Under the pieces are notes generated by a model. It was not told where the DNA came from. It did no database searches and was given only the letters and a program-made list of their open reading frames with translations. From contig MU623606.1 of assembly GCA_025201765.1 (NCBI GenBank), positions 1 to 28,472 on the forward strand: 28,472 bases of DNA, read 5' to 3'. Every line of letters begins with the position of its first letter. Position 1 is the first letter of the stretch. Below, piece by piece: positions 20,521 through 28,472 of this stretch. The DNA comes from Daldinia sp. FL1419 (lineage: Eukaryota > Ascomycota > Sordariomycetes > Xylariales > Hypoxylaceae). Both the position numbers and the translations under genes were made by a program.

Positions 20521-21936
20521 TATGTATATTAGGGAATTTTGAATAAGGGTAAGTGTATTTTTAAAAGGAAGGTTATATTTATTAAAATTTAAATCTAAAT
20601 ATATTAGGAAATTATTAAGGATTTATAATAGATTGTTATTAAGGAATAATAAAATGTTTAATATTAATTAAATTTTTTAAATAAAAGATTATTATAATAA
20701 TAATATATAAAAATAATATAAATTATTAAGGATAAAATAATATATATATATATTTTTTTAAAATTAATTGTTTTATAAATTTTATATTATAATTAATAAA
20801 TATTGGTGAAATAAATATAGAATGGGGTTATATTGTAGGATAATTATAATATTAATAATATTAAAATAAATAGTCTTTTTAAAATTGTTAAAATATATAA
20901 GAATTATGGATTTGGTAAGTAAGAAATTAAGTATGATAAAAATAATTATTAAATATTATTAATAATTTTTTAATAAGTTTTTTAAAGGTTTAAAAATTTT
21001 AATAATTGATTTTTAGAATTGCGTTAGAAAGGTGTAATTATACTTTTTGTGTAGTTCTTTGTTTTTAATGAATAAGTTATTTTTATAATATGTAATTGTA
21101 TTGGGATTATAGTTTTAATATAATATAATATTAAAATAATATATTAAATTTAGGATATTGTGATAATTTTTAATGAGGACATTAAAATATTTAAGGAAGG
21201 TTAATAATGGAATAATATTAGAAAAATAATGGAGTATTTATAAATATGTAAATTTTCTTTTGTTTAATATAATATATATATAAAAATGAAATAAGTTTTT
21301 TAAAATAATATTGAATTATGAATATAATAGGTATGATAGTATTATATTATAGTATTGTAGAATATAAGTAAAGTATATAAAGAAGATTGAGATTAGTTGG
21401 GAAAGGTTATGGATTAATAGTACTATTTTGAATCATTTTAGAGAACAAATATAATATTATGGTATTAAAAAGAAGGTTATAAAAATAAAAATATATAATA
21501 GCCTTTTTATAAAAATATAAGGTTATTTATATATATTTATATCTTATATAAATTATATATATTTTAACCTTCTTTTAAAATAACCTTTTTATAATATAAT
21601 AATATTTTTATTATTTATTAAAAAAATAATAAAATTATTTTAAATCTTATTATTGCCTTATATCTGAGCCATTATTATATCATTTTACGTAATTGATATT
21701 ATAATGTATAAAATGTTTTTCTATATTAAAATCTAATTATTTCTATTGGAAGGTAAGTTTTAATAGGAATATAAGGTGTAACTAAAGTTATAATAATATA
21801 ATTTATTTAAATAAGCAGTGGGTAGGTTTTCTCTGGAACACGGTTCTTACCCAGAACAAATATTAAGAGATGGATCAAATACCTATAATATATTCTAGGT
21901 AAATTGGGGTAGTAATAAATAAATAATAAATAAATA
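18996..21936 (+). mobile_element. LINE copy L10 (RT core to 3' tail) with 14-bp TSD
   Basis: This copy is 5'-truncated inside the reverse transcriptase: it starts exactly at the GVPQGSP motif. It runs through the rest of ORF2 (to about 20520) and the long-form 3' UTR to GGTAAATTGGGGTAGTAATA and a (TAAA)n tail. AAGGGGATAAAGGT at 18982-18995 and 21937-21950 is an exact 14-bp TSD. It lies inside the copia element. The first 220 bases keep G+C while the rest is heavily RIP-mutated. Confidence 0.93.
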
Positions 21937-21950
21937 AAGGGGATAAAGGT

Positions 21951-23620
21951 TGTGATATAATGGTGGAATATTTGATTAAATAAGTATATTATTATTATAA
22001 ATTATATATTTTTATTATTTTTCAATTTTGGAATTGTATTATAAATGTTATTATTTCTTTCTTTTAAATTTTGGTTTTTAAATCTTTTGTAATTTGTTAA
22101 AAAGGTTATATAATTTTTTTTAGATGTGCTACATTTGGTTTTTTAATTTTCTTTAATTTTTTTGCAATTGGTTTTTAAGTATTTAATAAATTAATAACCT
22201 TTTTTTTATATATTTAACATTTACACTTCTAAGCTTTTTTAAATTGTTTAGAGGTATATTTTCTATTTTTATTATTTTATGATTTTAAAGGGATATTTAA
22301 AATTTATTAATTAAGATTATAATTATTTTTAATGATTTAAAGAATGTGTTTTGGAATTGTAATACATTTTGATATATTTTATAAATTATTATAATAAATT
22401 ATAATTCTTTTTTATAATTAGAGTTAAATATTTTCTAATATAATTATAATTTATTAAATAAAATTTGTAATATTTTTATATTTATTTTTTTTTAATTTTG
22501 CTTTTCTATTTTAATATTAAAAAAAATAATATTTATTTAATTTTAGTAATATTAGTTCTTATTTTTTATAATATTGAAATAATATTGTAAAATAAAATAT
22601 ATATTAATAAAATATTAATATTGGGAAATATTATATAAGAAATAAAAGAATATTTTTTTATTAATATTAATGAAAATATAATATAAAATTGTAATAGATA
22701 TATATTTATTATAAAATATATTTTTAAGAAAAATTTGAATTTATTTTTAAAAATATTATATGATTTTTTAATATAATTATTATTGGTGTTTTAAGCTTTT
22801 TTAAAATGTTTTATAATAGTAAATAAATATATTTTATTAAGAATATATTTTAGGGGGATTATAAAGTAGGTTAATATTTATTAATTATTAATAAATATAA
22901 AAATTTAATTTTAAAGGATTTTTCTTTATATAAACAATGGTGTTATTGGAAAGGAAGAATTATAGTTTTTTGTTAATTAGTTCTTTTTATTTGTTTTGAT
23001 ATTTAAGGATAATGTTGTAATTATATATAAATTATTTGGTAGTAATTTAGGGGGTTTAAAATCATTTTTTGGGGGTTAAAGGAGGGGATTAGGCTGGTAC
23101 AAGGCCTATATTATATTTAGGATTATAATTTGGATTATATCCTTATTATTCTTATTATATAAAATAAATAGGATAAATTAAAAAAGGTAAAAGGGGTAGT
23201 AGTTAGGTAAATGTTAGGGGTTTTTGTTAAGGAGGGGATCTGGGGGGAATATCAGGTACCATTTAATTCCCTTATCGGAATTATTTTAATTAATTAGGAA
23301 ATTTTTAAATTTTTTGGAAATTATAATAGAATTTTATAAAATAGGGGTAAGATAATAATTAATATAATGGGATTATAATTAAAGGGGGAAGGAATTATAA
23401 AATAGGTTTTATTTAGGTTATTAATAAGATATTAGGAATAAAAAAGGGATTAAATAATAATAATTATAAGATAAGAAATATATATTGTATAAGGTAAGGA
23501 AGATTATAAGGGATAATATTTGATTATTCTATTTATATAATTTAATAAACAAATATTTATAGGTTATAAATTATTAATTATTATTATTATATAAATATTA
23601 TTATTTAAGTAATTAATTTT
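21951..23620 (-). pseudogene. copia gag region, degenerate
   Basis: By position this is the first coding part of the copia element, between the leader and pol. On the minus strand, around 23060-23270, a frame with RIP-type stops read as Q is rich in proline and glutamine (PPRSPPQQKPLTFTQPPP, then QGYNPNYNPKYNIG). Such stretches are common in the N-terminal part of fungal copia gag proteins. Nearer pol, around 22100-22450, only lysine/asparagine-rich sequence is readable and no zinc knuckle was found. The plus strand is nearly without C, so the coding strand lost its G. The gag call depends on position more than on motifs. Confidence 0.6.
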
Positions 23621-24418
23621 ATATTGAAATATACCAATCCTTTCTTAATATTAATTATTAATATTTTTTATATTAATATATTAAACCATTTAAATTTTAC
23701 AATTTCTAATTTATTTAAATTTTATTATAATAATTTATTTATAAATATAAAATTATTAAATATTTTTATATAATTAATATTTAATCTTCCCATATAAATG
23801 ACTTTTTATATTAACACTATTTATAAAATAATCCAAATTAATTTTAATATATTAATAAAATTATTTATAATAAATCTTTTAAAATATTCCTTATATTTGA
23901 CCAATATCTTATTAGGCGTATGTATATATAAAATATTTAAATCTATAATTTTAAAATCTTTTATTGCCCATAATATTTAAATTACCTTCTATTTAAGGAT
24001 CACCATTGTAAAAATAATACCCATTCATTTTACAATCTTATAATTAAATTAATTAATAAATATTAAATTTTAAAAAGGCAAATATTTTATTAATTTATAA
24101 AATATATTTATATTTTTTATTTAAATAATATTTATATTATCAAATAGAATATAACTTTATATTTATATTGAATTCTTTAATTAAAACATTATGGGGATAG
24201 GTATTAAAAATAAATATAATAATGAAGATAGTAATTCAAAAAAATATATATCCTAAAAATTAAATAATATTAAATAATAATTATTTATTATAAAAATAAT
24301 TGGAAATATGATGTTAATATTATTTATATTATTATAATAAAGATTTTTAAATTATTATAATAATAACTTTTTTAATTTTATTAATTTATATTACTAATTA
24401 TTTAATAATATTGATTAA
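23621..24418 (-). other. copia 5' leader / start of gag, no readable motif
   Basis: A+T-rich sequence between the gag-like region and the 5' LTR. A primer-binding site should lie directly next to 24418 (reverse complement begins TTAATCAATATTATTAAAT), but mutation prevents matching it to a tRNA. A 60-codon plus-strand open frame at 23798-23980 is A/T-rich noise. Confidence 0.5.
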
Positions 24419-24623
24419 TATTGGTAAATATATATATAAAATAAAAATAAAATAATAATAAAGTAAATAATAATAGGAGTAAAATTAATATATTAAAATT
24501 ATTTAAAAAAGAAAATTATTTAAAAGAAATAGGTGAAAAACCTATCCTTATATAATAATAAATACATAAGTACTTCTTAGGAATAATATGCCATGTTAAA
24601 TCATATAAGTCATATAACCACCA
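24419..24623 (-). repeat. 5' LTR of the copia element
   Basis: A 205-bp reverse-orientation copy of the 459-662 LTR: TATTGGTAAATATATA at the left, then CCTATCCTTATATAATAATA in the middle and ATATAACCACCA at the right edge. The following TTATT (24624-24628) equals the bases just left of the 3' LTR (13086-13090). Confidence 0.92.
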
Positions 24624-24975
24624 TTATTTTTATATCTTTTATAAATAATTCATAAAAATAAAATTTAATTTTCTATAATAATCCATTAATATAAAATTAA
24701 TAAATTATATTTAATTTATTAATTTTTATAATTAAAATTATAAATTTAACTTTTAAATATTTTTTAAATATAAAATTAATTCTAAAAATCTTAATTTTAT
24801 TTTCTTTTAAAAAAATCTTTATTAAAATCTATAAATTAATATAAATATCTTTTAAATTAATTACTTTTAAATTTTTAATTATTATTATAAAAACCTTATT
24901 TATTCTAATTATTTCTTAATTAAATGACTTTTTTAATTTAATTTTAATTTTATTATATTAAAATTATATATTAAC
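24624..24975 (-). mobile_element. LINE fragment L11, right half (ORF1)
   Basis: The reverse complement aligns to L12 at about 25750-26095, ORF1 upstream of the zinc knuckles. With the left half (12998-13090) it is one LINE fragment interrupted by the copia element. Because L12 follows in the opposite orientation, 24640-24960 and 25780-26090 form a long imperfect inverted repeat. Confidence 0.82.
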
Positions 24976-25178
24976 CTTAAAATAAATAAGAAGAGATTTT
25001 TTGATTTTTTAAATTATTTTTTTATGAAACCTTTATAAAAAATTATATAATTTAATTTATTAAAAATTTAATATTGTAATAAATAATAGAGAAACATTAT
25101 ATTGTATGTGTAATAGCAATGTTGTTAAAAAGAGATAAAAGGGATAATATATGGATAATAAATAATTAAATCTGTAAT
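24976..25178. other. Spacer between L11 and L12, possible LINE 5' UTR
   Basis: Not matched elsewhere in the window. It contains TTGTATGTGTAATAGCAATG with slightly higher G+C. It may be the 5' UTR of L12, but no promoter or boundary can be seen. Confidence 0.35.
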
Positions 25179-26400
25179 TTGAATAAATCCGCCCTAGAAA
25201 TCACCATTATAAAAAAAAGGAAAAATAAAATAAAAATAGAAATTAAATTTAATAAAATAAATATAATTATAATATTAATTAATAAATTAATAAAAATAAT
25301 TAAATTTAAAATTAATAATTTAATAAAAGAAATAAAGGTAAAAATTAAAAAAATAGTAAATGTATAGAAAATGTATATTAATATTATAATATTTATAAAA
25401 TAAAAATAATAATAAAATAATATTTTTAAATTAAATAAAATAAAAGAATTAATTAAAAAAATAATAAATAAAAAATTAAAATTAATAAATAATATTAGGA
25501 AATTATAAAAATAATTTTAAATTATAATTATTAGAGGTACAATTAAATTTTGGATTTTTACCATTATAGTATTGGCTTGTTTCCAATGTGAAATTACGGT
25601 TAAAATAATGGTAAAATTATAAAAAATATTAAAAAGAAATTTTGAAAAAATTGTACAAATTATTAATAATGTAATTAATAAAGACGAAATTATAGTAGTA
25701 TATTAGTTTTATAGTAGTAATGTTATGATAATATTTTGATTTGAAGTTGAATAATATAAGAAAAATTAGGATTAAATCAAAAAGGCATTTAATTAAAAAG
25801 TAATTAAAATAAGTAAAATCTTTATAATAATAATTAAAAACCTAAGAGCAATTAATTTAAAAGATATTTATACTAATTTATAAGATTTAGTAAAAATTCT
25901 TTTAAAAAAGAACAAAATTAAAATCTTTAGAATTAATTTTATATTTAAGAAATATTTGGAAATCAAATTTGTTACCCTAATTATAAAAATTAATAAATTA
26001 AATATAACCTATTAATTCTATATTAATAGGTTATTATAGAAAATTAAACTTTATTTTTATAAATTATTTATAAAAGATATAAAAATAATATAATATTTTA
26101 AATATTATTGTTTTAAATATGTTGTAAAATATTGTAAAAAATGGTTTAAATATGGCAAATGTGCAAGTTTTATTTATAAAAGAAGTGATTTAATATATAA
26201 AATATTAAAGAAGTGTTGGAACTATAATAGGGCATATAAGGTATAGAACCTAAAATATTTAAAAGTAATTAAATAAAAAAATATAATAAAAGAAATATAT
26301 ATATATAAATTAAGGTAATTTGAAGAAAGGAATAATATTAATTATGTTCTTAATATATATGGCACCATATATAATAATTTTATATTAATAATTTTAAAAA
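25179..26400 (+). pseudogene. LINE ORF1 (gag-like, CCHC zinc knuckles), degenerate
   Basis: With RIP-type stops read as Q or R, one frame from about 25520 gives INKDEIIVVY, then IKNLRAINLKDIYTNL. At 26106-26245 it gives YCFKYVVKYCKKWFKYGKC followed by a second cluster KKCWNYNRAYK. These match tandem CCHC knuckles (C..C....H....C) of LINE ORF1 proteins: several C have become Y (TGT to TAT) and the histidine of the first knuckle is lost. ORF1 binds the element's RNA and chaperones reverse transcription. The upstream 62-codon open stretch (25179-25367) is Lys/Ile-rich and probably the mutated N-terminal part. The first knuckle alone would be weak evidence; position before the endonuclease and matching copy L11 support it. 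Confidence 0.75.
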
Positions 26401-26639
26401 AAAATAAGAAGTTGTATTTTTAATAAGGAGAAAGTATAAAGCTTTTAAAATAAAGATATTTCAAATTTTTTTAAAATAATTATTACAATAAATAATATTC
26501 TTAAATTAAAAATAAAAATAAAAAATAAACTTTATATAAAAATTTATTTAAAAATAAAATTTAATAATAATACTCCTTTAATTTAAAATTTCTTTTATTG
26601 AAAAAATCTTATTGCAACAATAACTTCTAATTAAGATTA

Positions 26640-28472
26640 TTTTTAAAAAAAATAGTAAATCCCTTAAAAATATTATATAAATTATATATAAAATTATATA
26701 ATTATTATAATATATTAGAATATAGGAAAAAACTGCCAAATTATATTTTAAACCTTTAAAAATAAAGGGATATTAAATATTATAATTATTTAGGAATTTT
26801 ATTTTAATAATAAAAAATTAAATTACCCCTAATTTAATAATTATAAGTTAATATAATATAATATAAATTAAGTTTTAATTTATATATATAAAAGAATTAA
26901 TTTAAAAAATTGGAAAAAAGAAATGGGTTATAATTAAATTATAATATTAATTTAAATAGGATTTAATATTTTCATTATATAATTAATATATATAAAATTA
27001 AATTTTAATTATAAATATTTATTATTATTAGAATTAATATTAAAGAATTTTTATAATATAAATATAATAATAAAAAATTTTAATATATATTATTTCTTAT
27101 AAAATAAAAAAGAAAAAATATCTTAATATATTTTTAAAATCTTTAAATTAATAATTTGATAAAATTTCAAATTTATTATAAAAATAAAAATAATAATTAA
27201 ATAAATATAGGGTTATAAAAATTTAATATTAAATTTAATATAGATAAATAAAAAATTTAAATATTTAAAATTAAAGTCTTTTAATTAAAAAGGATTTAAT
27301 TATATTATTTAATATTTTAATATTATTATATTATATCTGGATTTGGTTTAGAATTAGTTTAGATTAAAAGGTTAGGTGTGGAAATATTTAAATAAAAGAT
27401 TTATAAAAGTGAAAATATAAAATATAAATATATTAAAAAGAATAAATAATCCTAAAAAACTTAATAAATATATAAAATACCTTATTGAAAAATTAAAAAA
27501 AATTATTTTAGTTATAATCTTACATTATATTTGGTTTATAGCACAATTAGTACTATAGTAGAATAATAAAATTAAAATATTTTATAAAAAAGTAAAAAAA
27601 AATATATAAATAATAAATGAATTAAAGAATATAAAGATATTAAAAAATTTTTAATAAAATTTAAATAATATTAAAAAAAATTATAAATAAAATTAAAAAA
27701 AATAATTAGAAATTAATTTTAATAAAAGTTTTAAGAAATAATAAAATTTTATAGAAGATAAAAAAATAAGTTAAATTATATAATTAATAACCTATTAAAA
27801 AAAAAGTTTTCTAATATTATGTTATTAATTTAATAAAAAATTATAAATTATAAATAAAAAGGAAAAAAATATGGTATTAAAGGAAAGATTTTTTTTAAAT
27901 TTTATAATTAATTTATTTAATATTTTTAATTTTATTATATAATTGGAAAAATTTTAAGAAAATAAATTTAATATATTTAAAAGAATAAAATTAGAAAAAA
28001 TAAAAATAATTTTAAAAATAATTAAATTGTAAAAAATTATTAATAAAAATTTATTATTAATAAAATTTTTTAAAATATATAAAAAATAATTATTTAAAAT
28101 ATTTATTATAATTGTAATATAAAATTTTATATTTAAATATTATTTAAAGGCGTTCCATAAAGTTATAATAATAATATTATTAAAACTTAAAAAATCTAAA
28201 AAAGAAAAAAATTTCTTGAACATTTATAAATTAATATTTTTTTTAAGGATTATAAATAAAATAATTAAAAAAATAATAATAGATTATATTATAAAAATAA
28301 TAAAATAATGTTAATTATTTTTAAAGGGTTAAATAAAAAATAAATTAATTAAATTTATAAAAATAATTATTAAAATAATAATAAAGGTTATATATACCAT
28401 ATAATATATTAATATTATAATATTGTTTTTATAATTAAATATTTTAGATATTTTTAATAATATTATATTATA
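26640..28472 (+). pseudogene. LINE ORF2: endonuclease and RT N-terminal half, degenerate and cut by the window end
   Basis: In one frame, with RIP stops, IYKRINLKN is followed by IIIKNFNIYYFL at about 27068-27100, the GDFN.HH.LW endonuclease signature in mutated form. The linker follows. At 28115-28260, FHKVIIIILLKLKKSKKEKN leads to LIFFLRIINKIIKKIIIDYI. That corresponds to the RT fingers of Tad1/jockey-type LINEs (family: IALLNTLGKILEKIIA). At 28430-28470, LNILDIFNNII is motif A (family: LDIEGAFDNV), with the catalytic D now N. The window ends here; L10 starts a little downstream at motif B, so the two copies together cover the RT. The frame is interrupted dozens of times. Confidence 0.8.

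Larger units (their letters stand above)
13091..24623 (-). mobile_element. Full-length Ty1/copia-like retrotransposon, minus strand, split by four nested LINE insertions
   Basis: The minus-strand order is 5' LTR (24419-24623), leader and gag (24418-21951), a short internal segment (18981-18724), integrase/RT (16754-14471), RNase H (13932-13319), polypurine tract and 3' LTR (13091-13295). TTATT flanks both ends (13086-13090 and 24624-24628), as expected for one integration. Removing LINEs L10, L8 (with L9) and L7, each bounded by its own TSD, leaves about 5.6-5.7 kb of internal sequence plus two 205-bp LTRs, the usual size for a copia element. The order RT then RNase H, with integrase expected upstream, fits copia. 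All frames contain RIP-type stops, so the element is dead. It inserted into LINE L11. Confidence 0.9.
25179..28472 (+). mobile_element. LINE copy L12 (ORF1, endonuclease, RT start), cut by the window end
   Basis: The longest copy here: ORF1 with zinc knuckles, the AP-like endonuclease, the linker and the RT up to motif A at the last bases. It aligns to L5 in reverse orientation (26230-28222) and holds the empty sites of L6 (27180-27191) and of the 10551-10729 solo LTR (about 26634). The coding strand has almost lost its C while keeping G, as in L5. The start is uncertain; ORF1-like coding is recognisable from about 25520, and an open stretch begins at 25179. With L10 and L9 it supplies a nearly complete LINE of this family. 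Confidence 0.85.

Noticed and set aside
23798..23980. 60-codon plus-strand open frame with membrane-like residues
   Set aside because: It lies antisense in the copia leader/gag region. The hydrophobic look comes from A+T codons (Ile, Leu, Phe, Tyr), and no start context or homologue is recognisable.
25179..25367. 62-codon plus-strand open frame as an independent gene
   Set aside because: It is collinear with LINE ORF1 and Lys/Ile-rich from mutation. It is treated as part of the L12 ORF1 pseudogene.
25557..25618. Hairpin TTTTACCATTAT / ATAATGGTAAAA as a regulatory structure
   Set aside because: Twelve-base A+T-rich complementarity is expected by chance in this composition, and it falls inside degraded LINE ORF1.
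1..28472. Mitochondrial DNA or a naturally A+T-rich genome (Plasmodium- or Dictyostelium-like)
   Set aside because: Copies of one element differ by one-strand transitions with Q/R-to-stop changes, and younger insertions have normal composition. That means mutated repeats in a nuclear genome of ordinary base composition.

Overview
This window looks like a gene-free, repeat-only block from the nuclear genome of a filamentous ascomycete (Pezizomycotina). The evidence is extreme A+T content together with many copies of the same transposons whose differences are almost all C-to-T or G-to-A. Frames stay open except where CAA/CAG/CGA-type codons have become stops. That is the signature of repeat-induced point mutation (RIP). 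I found no intact protein-coding gene, tRNA, rRNA or CRISPR array. The species cannot be named from this sequence.

Three kinds of sequence account for nearly everything. (1) A non-LTR retrotransposon (LINE) family has ORF1 with CCHC zinc knuckles, ORF2 with an AP-like endonuclease and a reverse transcriptase, and a 3' end closing in GGGGTAGTAATAAATAA plus a (TAAA)n or (TAA)n tail. About twelve copies or fragments (L1-L12) are present in both orientations, and many have 10-15 bp target-site duplications (TSDs). (2) A Ty1/copia-like LTR retrotransposon has LTRs of about 205 bp. One full-length copy on the minus strand spans 13091-24623 and is split by nested LINEs; a solo LTR of the same family lies at 459-662. 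(3) A tandem-repeat family occurs as a mutated array at about 2995-6378, arranged as a roughly 1-kb higher-order repeat, and as a much less mutated array at 11246-12780.

Layout: (AAAT)n microsatellite (1-117); LINE fragment L1 (minus) with a solo copia LTR inside; short island; LINE L2 (minus, 1117-2788); satellite array 1 with LINE L3 inside; LINE L4 (plus, 6379-8395); LINE L5 (minus, 8396-11155) carrying LINE L6 and a second, unrelated solo LTR (10551-10729); G13 tract; satellite array 2; 11-bp minisatellite; LINE fragment L11 (minus), which is the target of the copia element; the copia element 13091-24623 holding L7, L8 (with L9 inside L8) and L10; the other half of L11; LINE L12 (plus, about 25179 to the window end), which runs from ORF1 into RT motif A.

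The nesting gives a relative history: L11, then copia, then L7/L8/L10, then L9. L9, both solo LTRs, array 2 and the first 220 bases of L10 are visibly less A+T-rich than their surroundings, so they arrived after the main mutational episode or escaped it. All positions and alignments were made by eye; ends without a TSD are approximate.
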